From: Bagarius yarrelli
Lineage: Eukaryota; Chordata; Actinopteri; Siluriformes; Sisoridae
Assembly: GCA_005784505.1 (NCBI GenBank)
Contig: VCAZ01000017.1
Span: forward strand, 1,470,151 to 1,534,150
Direction of reading: 5' to 3'
DNA length: 64,000 nucleotides
The notes beneath the pieces are model-generated. The model was not told the DNA's origin. It worked only from the letters and a program-made list of their open reading frames with translations, and searched no databases. The number at the start of each line of letters is the position of its first letter. Positions within the stretch are counted from its first letter, which is position 1. Made by a program: the position numbers and the translations under genes. Below, in pieces: positions 48,002 through 60,902 of the stretch.

Positions 48002-49587
48002 GTCGGTTTCCACTACATACTAAATAGTCATGTGACATGTGTCTAGAAAAGGGACCATAAATAATAAATTAAGATGATTGAGATACCTTTTAAAATGTCT
48101 AAATAAGTCACAGGGTGTATCCATTCTATTTCAGTAGTCCTTGATTAAAGTTGAAAAATGGATGCGATTGCTTGTTATATTTTATTTTGGACCCTGTTTT
48201 GGGCTTTAAACCCTTTAAGCGGTTAAGTGCACTGTAATGTCAGCACACGTGCGAAATCTAAGCAGCTAAAAAAAAATCTAAACAGGAAATTAGTATGTAA
48301 ATAAAGAGCACTTGATAGGTAGAATTGTTATGTGATTACAATAAATGTTAAGAGATTAACAAAAAATGTCTCTAAGGTTCGGTATGGAGCAAGACGCTGC
48401 ATTGCAACACTATGGAAACGCTTCCAGCTTGATCGCATGCATGAAACACGTGTGGATTCACGAGCATAGCACGTCAAGGGCGGAACATGAGTGCTGTAAG
48501 GGTAGCCAGACCTACTTGGTTTCAGAGGGTGGAGGACCTGGAATTACCAAGCCTTCACAAAGTACCCTCTGTGGGGGACTCGTCCATAGCATTGTCGCGT
48601 CTCATGAGTGGAATGTGCACATAATAACGGTCACCGTGCTTGTCGGGGTTAGGGTGAGGGCAATGGTCTAGACCACCCACCTGCTTATCGGCTCCTTGGA
48701 GGTTGGAAACCTTTTTTTTTTAGCTGCTTCAAAACAGACGAATAACTGGTTCGTCGTCCTCGTACCGTTTTACACATACGTATGCGGTCGCACGGGGCAG
48801 AAAAGGTTCCTAAAAAGACAGAGAGCCTGCAGTACTATGGACAAAGAGCCTGCAGTACTCTACAGCCCCGGCCGTAAGACCTGCTGCTAGGAGCTGTGCC
48901 TCCTCTGAGGCTTCTGCTCCCTCAGTTTCACTAGCTACTGGCGATCCAGCGACAGGTTCAGGGGCGACCCTACTCGGTCCGGCCAATTGTTGTGATTCCA
49001 CACATGCTTCAAGACTGACTGTGGTCATGCAGGAAGCATTCTCAACATGTTGCGATCCAACTCGAGTTTCATAAGAGAAACAAACATTTTCACAAAAGAA
49101 ATTAAATGTCAGGCAAAGATGTGTTTGCAGAATAAAAATATCTTTGTTTTTATATATTGTTTTTTATTTGCAAGTCAAATTTTTTTATTTATTTTTGACA
49201 TTAACTTATGTATGTGAAAATTGTGCCAATGTTTTTGCAAATTGTTTCCTAGGCAACCTCTTTCCATTTGAACAGCAGAAATGATTCAAAATGTTTATTC
49301 TAAAAACAAAACTTTGCAATCTTTTACAAACATCATCTTCTTCCTTATAGGGAACAGTCAGGACCCAGACGAACCCGTCTTGGAGTTCAGCCTGGGTCAG
49401 TATCTGATCTTTGTATCATTTTACTCATTTATATCCTAATGTGAATTATAAAACTCACGACTATTCAGGTATCGACTTACCCATTAGTCAGGACTTCTGG
49501 TTTGTCTCTCTGTATGTCACTCTGATGAGCTTTAATGGAGTGTTTTTAAACCTCAGTCTCTGTGACGCTGTCCAGAATGGAGCATCT

Positions 49588-49623
<36 letters not shown>

Positions 49624-52600
49624 GAAGGTGAGTGGAAATATCTGTTAAACAAAAAGCTTATGCTTGTAAAGGTTAAAAGAACTCTGTTCTGCTCTGTGTC
49701 TCTCTAAATACAGTTCAATACACATTTAGAGGCCTCATTTTGCGGCCATTGCTATTTTGTATATACTGAAGGCTTTATGGAAAAAAAATCGTACCCTGTT
49801 GTGACATGTGTGTGGGTGTGTGTATGTGCGTAGCCTGCAGTGAGCTGACTACACCGTGTTTGGACCGTAAACCCAACAGCTTTGTGACTGTGAGCTGTAC
49901 AACTCCACCTCAAGCCTTCTGGACCAAGCATGCACAGACGGAGATCATCGAGGTATATCGTGTGACTCTTACCCAGAATTCCTGTATAACAGATTGGCAT
50001 TCAAAATGGTTTTATTTTATCGGTATATTTTAAAGACATGCACACATTTAGAGTAGGACTGAAAGCTTTGCTATGTATCTACAGAGTAAGTTATCATTTC
50101 ATATGACGGCACATACCGTGCTCTGTAATAGATATCAACAAGGAAAAGAAAAATCAATACGAAAGCTTTTAGTTGAATTATATGCTGAATTACAGACCAG
50201 TCTTGTTAAGTGCGGCCACTGTTTTCCAGGGCACAATGAATCCCAGCTTCCTAAGCAGTGTGGCCTTCTTTCAGGATTCCTTCATCAATCAGCAGACGCA
50301 GATCAAACTCTCTGTATATGATGTGAAAGACCGCTCACAGGGCATGGTGAGAAACGCACACACACACACATTCGGAGGATGTTTTTATTTGTCACGTAAC
50401 ACATACATTAAAAGCACAGTGATTTTTTTTTTTATATCCTAGTTTAGAAAGGGGGTCAGAGTGCAGGGTCGGCTTTAATACACTGCAGCTGGATTAGAAA
50501 TGGTTAAAAAGACAGTGAGAGATATATTTTTTTTATTTAAACCCAGTCTTACCCACCAGCTCTTAACCATAAATAGATATTTTTTAGAACATCAAATTTC
50601 ACAGCACTGTTTCTCTCACGTTGTCCGAATAAGATTACATTTAAAAAGGGTTCTATGGTTGTCCCTCTGGAGGAAAGTAAAAATTAAATGTTTCCCCTTA
50701 AAAAAATACTGTATAAGCTAAAAAAAATCTAAAAAATGTACTAAAATAACAGCATCATAAAGTGCAATAACCTCGCTCATTCTCTCTCTCTCTGCAGATG
50801 TATTTATTAGGCTCAGCCATGTTTACAGTGAAAGAACTTCTGCAGGACAAGAACTACACACTCCACCTGCCTCTGAGGTATGACTTTTTTTATATACAGG
50901 TCTTGTGAAGTTTGTTGTAGTCATTATTTTAGGAATACTACAGAAAGATCAACAGTGTATTGTAATACAGGAAGTATGATCAAATAATCTTAATATTGGT
51001 TTTTGATTATGCTTCAGGTCGGCGGAGAACGCGCCTGTAGGGGATATCACAGTTATCGCCTGGCAGCTGGAGGAAAAGAGGGAGCAGCGGGCACCACTAA
51101 CCCCTCTACCAGACACTATTAATGGCAGGGTGAGACCTATAAAGTATATAGGCAGAAGTCACATGACCATCACACTTTAAACATCCTATTTCAGATTTAG
51201 TTTCACTCCTAATCTTATACGAACATCCACATCTCTGGAAAGGCTTTTCTCATTTAGCCACAATGGTATTAGTGAGTTCTGGCACTAATGTTGGGTGAGG
51301 ATATCTGGTGGAATTGTTGTGTCTCAGTTTATCCCAAATGTGATCAGTGGGGTTGATTGTGATCAAGATGCTTGACTTCCTCCACACCAACCATAACTCA
51401 CCATGTCTTTATGAAGCTCAAGGGGTTTTGTGCACAGTAGAATTGTTCTACTGGAACTGTGTTTGTGTCTCTTAGTTCCAGTGATAGAAAATTATTGGTG
51501 TTTTGATAAGGTGTCAAAGGTGAACTGTGTAATGTTTGTATAGTGGAAGTGGTGGCTTTGTGTGTGTTACCGAAAGACCGGGGTTGATACCATAAAATTT
51601 TTGCCTGGTGTAATGTCGATTCCCACCACTCCGGTATTAAAAGAGATAAAGTGGTGGCTTTGTTGTTAATGTGTTGGACTGATACCAGAAAGACCGGGGT
51701 TCGATTCCCACCACTCCCTAAGCAAGGCTCTCAACCCCCAATTGCTCAGCTGTATAAAAAGAGATAAATGTAAGTCGCTCTAGACAAGGACGTCTAGACA
51801 AGGACGTCTGCCAAATGCTTTAAATGTAAATGTATATATAATTTGAGTATGACCAATTCAATTCAATTCAGTTTTATTTGTATAGCGCTTTTTACAATGG
51901 TGATTGTCACAAAGCAGCTTTACAATTGAAGAAATTTTAAAACAGAATTAAACATAAATCAGTTTGTCTGATGAGGTCCCTGATGAGCAAGCCGGGGCGA
52001 CGGTGGCAAGGAATTGAAAACAGGAAAAACTCCCTGAGATGAGATAGGAAGAAACCTTGAGAGGAGGAACCACTCAACAGGGAACCCATCATGTCCTCAT
52101 TTGGGTGAAAACAGGTAGCAGGGGATCATGTGGTTACATTGTGTGTGTGTGTGTAAACAAAACTATAATCATCAGTCCTTAGCGAGCAGCCGGAACATCT
52201 TTATGGCGAAGTGGGTCGTCCTAGAGATCGCCCGGTGATGCATCATCCGCTGGGCAGGTCACAGGGAAGGGACCCACAGGAAGGACGGGTCAGTGGTGGG
52301 GACTGGAAGCTTGGAAGCTTACTTTTAGCTACCTGTGGTCCTAGAACCAGAACCTCCGTCTTGTCAGCGTTAAGCAAGAGGAAATTGCATAGCATCCAAT
52401 CTCTTACTTCCTCCACACATTGCTCAATGTTATTAAACTGGCCTTTCGCATCAGGCCTTGATGAGACGTATAACTGTGTGTCATCAGCGTAACAGTGGAA
52501 ACTGATATCATGCTTACGGATTATGTTTCCAGAGGTTTCCAGCATGTAAAGAGAGAAAAGAAAGTGGGTAAAACGAGCCCAGAAGTGGGTGGGAAAACCG

Positions 52601-55600
52601 AGCCCTGTACAGGGAGCAGGGAACACCATACTTTACAAGGGAGCAGGCAGCAGAATAGCAGCAGAATAATCACCGTTTAAAATCTACAAACTGATAACGA
52701 TCGGTTAAATAGGACCTGAGCCACGCAAGAGCTGTTCTTTTAATTCCTACTGATTTTTAGACCACCATTTCCAATTTTTAGTCACACAATATAATAACCC
52801 ATTTTCCCTTTTTGCATATTAAAGGCCTTTTATACATTGTTTATATTTAACACAATAGCAATTGCAGTTTACAATTCTGTGATTTTGAAAGTTAGAAATA
52901 ACATCTTATGTTGGTTCCTATTTATGCCAGTTCTAAATGTGCATTGGTAAAAATGCAAAAAAAAAACCAATAATCATATAAATATCGTTTATATCTGTAC
53001 ACATTAACTAACAGTTATTATCGAAACCATAAAGTGGAAAATAAACTTGGGATTATGATTCTTAAATACATTTAAGGTAGTCCACTTCTTTTGTCTAGTC
53101 AGAATTGTGAACTCCTTTGTGCCAGAAGCTCACAAACCATCACAAACCTTTGTGCTTTATTTCTTTTTCCACAGACAGTCCTCGCTGTTGATGAGAGTCT
53201 GACAGAATCAGTAGGAATTCGAGCCAAATATGCTTCATTAAGAAAAGATGCACTCCTGCGATCGGGTAGGTATTCAGTGTTTAATTTAACTCTTTAAACT
53301 CACTTAAATGTTCTGTCCATGTTTGGAATCATAAGGAGTCATAACAAATACACTATAAGCACCAGGGCTGTGTATTGGCATGGGCCTCACAATAAGATAT
53401 ATGTGTCAATTATGTCATGATATATTGCACTGCAATACATATTGCAATAGTTAAAAAAAAATTATTGTGTATATAATATTAAATGATGCCTTGTATAACC
53501 TTGTGACTCAGTTTTTTATTACTGCACAATTTTCATCTTGCAAAATAAATAAATACACAATCGTTCTCGTATTTCCTCCCAGTGTTCGGGGGAACTATGT
53601 CTCGTATGTACCGTTTCCCTACCACTGACGGCAATCACCTGCGCATTCTGGAGCAGATGGCGGAGAGCGTGCTGTCGCTCAACGTTCCACGACAGTTTGT
53701 CAAACTACTGCTGGAAGAGGACCAAGCCAGGTACACATTTACATTTACATTTATGGCATTTAATTATTTTATAAAACTTTTACCTCTTTTATACAACTAA
53801 GCATTCAAGGGCCTTGCTCAAGGGTCCAGCATTAGCAACTTGGTGGTGCTGGGAATTGAACCCTGATCTTCCTATTAGCAGTCCAACACCTTAAACACTG
53901 CACTACTAACATCCCCTATGTCTCCCAAAAAAATCTGAACTCAGCGCTTGAGTTCAGAAGCAGGGTAGTTGACTTAACACACTTCTACAAGCCGACGGTG
54001 AAGACGTATGAAAAGGGGCAACGTACACTTTTTCAAATGATAAACGCTCCTAACACAGTTTATAGAATTCAGCTGCCAAACAATACCCCGTCATAGTACA
54101 TTCCCTTATGGAAAACACTGAGTCTAATAGAAATCCAGAGATAGTCAATAATATTAATCCGTACGTAGCCCATAAAAGATGTTCTATAGTCAATAACAGG
54201 AGGCTTGGGAGCTTTAATCCTATTTACACCTCCACAGTGAAACACAATGCGGTGATTATCCACTCAAACAGAAACAAATCCGACAAATAAGAATCTCAGA
54301 AAACTTGGAATCACAATATGAATCCATATGCAGTCCATAAAGCGTTTTATAATCAGACCCAGTGCTTAAATCCTAGATGTCGATCCACAATGTAACAAGG
54401 TGCAGTGATTAGATTAGCTTGAAACGCTGGCCGCATAATTTTGGCACAATGAAACGGCTGCTCTACGATAATTTAATAAAATTACATTTACCTTTAGATT
54501 TAAATTAGAAAGCCAAGTTAATAACTAAATTTATTTAAACGTATAAAAATATACAAAATTAGAAAAATTGCAGCGCAGCATCAAACATACCTGCACAGCG
54601 TTAACTCATCTGTTTTGACAGGGTGCTGTAGGAGTTCTAATTTTAAATGTTCTCAATTATCAAATATTTTAAATATTTTCTCTGGATTTTTTAGTCGGAG
54701 GATCACGTAAAAGTTGTAACAACCTTGACATTTATGTTCTTATTTACTACTGAGTATGCAAGTCGAGTAGTATGTCTGAATACTTAGTTCTTAGATGACC
54801 TACTATATGAAAGACATGAAAATAGCGGAACGTGGAGATGCAGCACTTTTCACAAGATTTAAGTAGTGAAAATGGTAAAAGTAGAAAAAGTGGTAGCTCA
54901 GTGGTTAAGGTGTTGGACTAATACCAGAAAGACCAGGGTTCGATTCCCCTCACCACCAAACCACCACTGTGGGCCCCTAAACAAGGCCCATAACCCCAGT
55001 TGCTCAGTTGTATAACTGAGATAAATGCAAGTCGCTCTGGATAAGGGCGCCTGCCAAATGTATGTATGTATCTTATAAGTACTTTAGGAAACAAAACTTT
55101 GTTCCTTGTTGTTAAATTACACATCCAATTAAGCATTAATCTTTAAATGCACGTTGCTGTGACGAATTATGTCACATGGCAAAATCAACATGGCGGATGT
55201 ATTATGTCCGAATTTCATTCGTATTATGCGTAACCATACTATATAGAACGTTTTTTAACGTTTGAGAAGTACGTACTTGCTTAAATGTGGTCCGTATTTA
55301 ATTAGTATGCGATTTCGAATAGAGCCCTGAATTTTACAAACCACAACCTACTGAGTAAACACAAAATGTGTGTTTCTCTCCACAGAGTCCATGAGCTGGA
55401 ACAGTTGGGGGAATTGTCTCCATGTTGGGAGAATCTCCGACGGCAGATCGTTACACAGTACCAGAGTGTTATTCTCACCTACCAGGAGATGCTGAAACAC
55501 CTGCAGGACTACAAGGGTGTGTGGAGAAACTATACACGATACTGTACAATGATGTACTTAAGCAGTTACTGACAACCTCTGAGAAAATATATTTTGCAGA

Positions 55601-58600
55601 CGGTTGCACTATTACTAAAGCCGGGCTCAGGCAAGGGCATCCTGATACAATACATATCCTGATACATGGGTCACGATACAATATATCACAATATGTTGCC
55701 ATATAATACATTTTGAAATACCCAAAATAACAGTAAAACAAATAGCTAAAAACACAACAAATACAAAACGGGACACGCTTTTATTTTTGCCGCTATTCTT
55801 CTTCTGAGACAATGGTTACTAGAACAATGACCAACCAAACACAGGGTTTGAATTAAATATTATCGTAAACGTAAATCAGTTTAAAACATGATTTAAATGT
55901 ATTTCGATACTACATCAATACACTGATGGGAAAAAAATTCAAAATAGTTAGCTGTATCAATATTTCTACGACTTTTCAGACTGTACAAACATTATCCTGA
56001 TGTCACGTCTCAATTTTAATCATTTTAGGCTGTATGACAGTCACATGCGTAGAAAAGACTCAGCCGGAGTTTTACGTTATGAGTCCAAGACACGTTTGGT
56101 AACCTGCGTTCTCTCACTCAATGGTAGCTAGCAGCAAACAAAAATATCCGTAGCATTAATTTTGCTCATGACATGCCTCAATAAGTTTCTCTTTTTGCTG
56201 TACTGTCCACCGGACTCATTTCAATATTTTCCCAAGGTGGTCTGTAGTTGTTCGTGTTTGGCGCTTCTATTGGTTTTTGGTTTTATAGTCGCTGTAAAAG
56301 GGGAAAAAATTATTTCAGCAGTATGTCAAACTAGCAATCAAAAAGAACAGATTTTATTCTAGGGTTATAGAAAGCGTTTAGGATTTTTAAAAATTTGTCT
56401 CAGAGCAGAAAATCGTGGTCAAAATTGTGCCCTGTAAACCCGGCTTAAGTTTAAAACACACAAACAGCGGCAGTAAAGACAACCCTAGTTAGTTGTTTTG
56501 GAATTTCAGAGCTCATATATGTATGTATATGAAGGTAGACTGCTTGTTGGAAATATTTTAGATTTTTATTGGAAGATTATCTTCCAGAAAATTAGTATTG
56601 GCACCCTATCCTGATACCATCTTTGTATCAAAACATTCCCTCAAAAGAAAAAAACAAACCAATTTGTGATTTTGTGCAAATCTGTAGACTGAGATAACTG
56701 TATTTAAATCTAGATTTTCTCATCAGGCTCTAAAGCTTTAGCAAAAATGATTCTGCCATTATTATTCTAATAATCTAGCACTAATATTTTAGCACTATTT
56801 ATTGTCTGCCGTTATCTTTTACATAGTTTTTAAACTTTCTTGTATGCAGTTGTGTTTTTTTTGCCCGATTATTAATAGCGTTTATTGGTTGTTTTCAGGT
56901 CTGTTACATTTCCAGTGTTTGCAGTTTTGCAGTTGCTTTAGATTTATTAATTGCTGTGAACAAAAAACAGTTTATCGTTATCAGATGTTGCCTGAAAAAT
57001 CATTGTTGATCTTAACACCGCTTTTCATACATACTCCATGAACATTGTTTTAAATGTGATTCTTTTTAAAACTGTAAATCTCTGTCTTTCAGGCCCCTCA
57101 TTTAAAGCCAGCAGCCTCAAAGCCGACAGGAAGTTGGAGTTCATGTCCACCAACCTCCACATGCAGCGCATGAGAGTGCAGGACGACTCTGGGTTCGGTG
57201 AGACACCACCTCACACGTCTCTGCTTCCCTTCCTCCACACTTCTCCTAATGCCAGAGCTCTTCTAGTAATGTCTGTCCACTTGCTGGCAGTTATTTCCAG
57301 ATATATACTGTAGGACCAGAAAGGGAATAAAAAAAAAACTAAACAGACAAACGGATGTGTAAAATATAGAAATCCTTTTTTTAATTTAATTTAAAGGTTA
57401 GTTCTTTTTTTTAACTGAACTAAAATAAACCAAGTAAAAAATACTAGTTAAAGAGTTAAAAAGAGATTTTCCCCTCTTTTTATGCATAATAAACTGTATA
57501 TTGCTATTAATTTTTCTCTCTCACACACAAACACACACACACTCACACACAGGAGGTGGACATAGTGCTAGAAGATACCTTAGTGAACTATATGTCACTT
57601 TATATTATTGTTCATACTTTGGACACAATAATAATAATAAATATCTTTTCAAGTCACAGGTTTAAATTATAGTCTCTTTCTTTCTTTATCCCACACCTCC
57701 ACCCACACACCCACACTTACTTTCTTTGCCGCAGCCCCCTGAAAGCACTGACCTACATTGGACAAGGTGCTAGTGCTCCGTTTTCCTCCACCAGCTGATA
57801 TATAATGTACAGTGATGGAATCACTGATGGAATCACTGATTTTGTATGTTTTCTCACTGATAAGGAAACGAGCAGTCTATAATTTTAGTGTTCGGTTTGT
57901 TCTAACAGCGAGAGACAGAATAACAACAAAAACATTTGATTTTCTTTCATTTGCATAGCAATAATAACCCTAGCTGTTGTCACCTTCTCATCAAGCTGTT
58001 TGGTGAAGGTCCTGTAGCCCATTCCAGTCTTGTGTAGGTCTACAATCTTGTCTCTGACATCCTTGGACAGCTTTGGTCTTAGCCATGGTGGACAGTTCGG
58101 AGTCTGATTGATTGATTGCTTCTGTGGACAGGTAACACACTGAAATTAGGAGCACTACCCCTTAAAGAGTCCCTTTAAGAAAGTCCCTTTAAGAGAGAGG
58201 TTCTAATTGATTGATAGGAGGTCAAATACTTATTTCACCCATTAAAATGCGAATCAAGTTATAAGTTTTCTGAATTGCATCTTTTGGGATGTTTTTGTTG
58301 TTCTTCTGTCTCTCAGTGTTAGAATAAACCTACCATTATAATTATAGACTGATTATTTCTTTGTCTTTAGGGCAAACATTCAAAATCAGCAGGGGATTCA
58401 ATCATTTTTTCCCCCTCACGTTAAACAGTGTGTGTTTATGAGTGTAAGTTAGTCGAATGTTATATATGTGCAGTACGATTGCAGTAAAATTCTTTAACTT
58501 GTCTGTAAACTTGGATGTTCTGGTGTGTGTTAATGTTTTGCATATATATTGGTGTGAGTATGTGTGTGTTTGTGTGTGTAGATTACACGTATGACGTGGT

Positions 58601-58972
58601 GACGATCGGCGCTCCAGCAGCTCACTGTGAGGGCTTTAAGAACAGCGGCCTGCGCAAACTCATCCAGAAATTCGAGGAGGCCAAGAAACTGTAAGTGACT
58701 GAAATCTCACCTGAAAAAGAAAAAAGCTGGTGTGTGTGAGGGAGTGTGTGTGTGTCGGTGTGTCTTTTTATGTTTGTGTGTGTATTTCGAGTTTTGAGTG
58801 TGCTTGAGTGTTTCAGGGCGTGTATGTGTTTCGATGTGTGTGTTTCGGTGTGATTTTGTGTGTGTGTGTGTGTGTGTCTCTTTTGGTGTGTGTGTCTCTT
58901 TTGGTGTGTGTGTCTCTTTTGGTGTGTGTGTGTGTGTGTCTCTTTTGGTGTGTGTGTGTGTGTGTCTCTTTT

Positions 58973-59020
<48 letters not shown>

Positions 59021-60158
59021 TCTTTTGGTGTGTGTGTGTGTGTGTTCTTTGTGGTGTGTGGTGTGGTCTTTTGTCGTGTGTGTGTGTCTCTTTGTGTGTG
59101 TGTGTGTGTGTGTGTGTCTCTTTTGGTGTGTGTGTGTGTGTGTGTGTGTCTCTTTTGGTGTGTGTGTGTGTGTCTCTTTTGGTGTGTGTGTGTGTGTGTG
59201 TGTGTCTCTTTTGGTGTGTGTGTTTGTGTGTGATTTTTGTGTGTGTGTGTGTGTCTCTTTTGGTGTGTGTGTGTGTGTGTCTCTTTTGGTGTGTGTGTGT
59301 GTGTGTCTCTTTGTGTGTGTGTGTGTGTGTGTGTGTGTCTCTTTTGGTGTCACAAAAAAATGGCAGTCAGCAGACACTCCAAAGCTGTTTCATGTCATAT
59401 TTTCTCAGTTTATACAGTAGTGACCATTTAAAGTGGATCAGTCTTCCTATTACCAGCATTTTTTTTATTATTTTTTGTACTGGAAACAAGATAAAATTAT
59501 TGTTTGTTTGTGTTGTTTCTAAAAAAAAACCAGACAGCATGAAGTTCCTTCACTTTGAAAACTATTCCATGATTAAAAACCCACATTTACATTTCCAGCA
59601 TTTGGCAGACGCCCATATTCAGAGCAACTTATATTTATCTTTTTTTTTTTTTTTTTTTACAACCAAACAATTACAGTGTTAAGGGCCTTGCTTAGGGGCC
59701 CAACAGTGGGAACTTGGTGGTGCTGGGAATCGAACCCAATATTCCAATTAGTAGTCCAACACCTTAACCACTGCACTACCACATCCCCCAAAAACCTACA
59801 CTATACAGAATTGATTCTAATGGAATGATTCCTAAGTTGAATCATATTAGTGAATCGCAATCAAAATAAAGGTGTCAGAAGTAGAGAGAACATGCATCAC
59901 AGCACTATGCTTAATGAAACAATCAGTTTTTGTAGCAGAGTTACAGCAAGGATGGAAAACCATTGCTGACGTTTCCTTAAGAGCTCCACTGATGGTTCTG
60001 TAGAGAACGCTTAAAAACATAGGAGAAACCGTGCACTTTTTAGCATTTTCCACAAGTTTTTGGGTCTGATATTTGAACGGACCCCCATACTCTCATTGGT
60101 AAGAGGCTGGTACGCGTAACACATTCACATTTCAGCAGTTCATATGCTCTCTCTATAT

Positions 60159-60205
<47 letters not shown>

Positions 60206-60867
60206 TTAACAGAACTTACAAATCACAGCTTAGCTTTTTTGTGTAATGGATATAAGCTATATATAAGCTAATTGATTGCTATAATTTCTCACATCCTGCC
60301 TGACAACCATCTCATGATATACGTTTTATTACATCATACATGTCGATTATTCCCATTTTTGTTTAGCTCTTCTTTGTTCTTTTTACCCTCATTTTAATTT
60401 CAGATGTTGCTTTTATACACTCTTGTTTCCAAGAGTGAATTTACTCTTTTTGTTTTTTTTATTTAAAGTGATGCTGATCTTATTTTTTTTTCCCCTTTGT
60501 TGTTTATTTCTTGCTCTTTGATTGCCCCCCCTCCCCCAATATAGCCTTTATGAGGCGGAATGGTGAGTTTATTTTATTAAGTCCGTAACACTGAATAGAG
60601 TCTCAAGAGCCTTTTTATTCAATCAGTTATAAAAAAAATTATTTATTATTCATTTATTCAACATTAATCAAGAGTCAAAATTAACTTTTCTTAATGACTA
60701 AAATCTGTAAAAGTGAATGTGATCATTACAGTTGAAGCTGCGTCATTTTTAGCGGGTTTTTTTTTTTTTTATAACTGATGAACAAAAACATTTCTGAGAT
60801 GAAAATTTTAGACCCTATTTGTGTTGGTGCATGAGTTTTCCCATAGATTCACCCTATAAGTGTTACT

Positions 60868-60902
<35 letters not shown>

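Noticed and set aside
49831..49841. Alternative acceptor CAG at 49838-49840 for inpp4a exon 3
   Set aside because: It breaks the frame and would give an early stop; the TAG seven bases earlier restores the conserved ACSEL.
58622..59682. Long open frames (up to 294 codons) on both strands
   Set aside because: They are translations of the TG/TCTCTTTTGG array (repeated Cys-Val or Thr-His) and have no domain or splice support.
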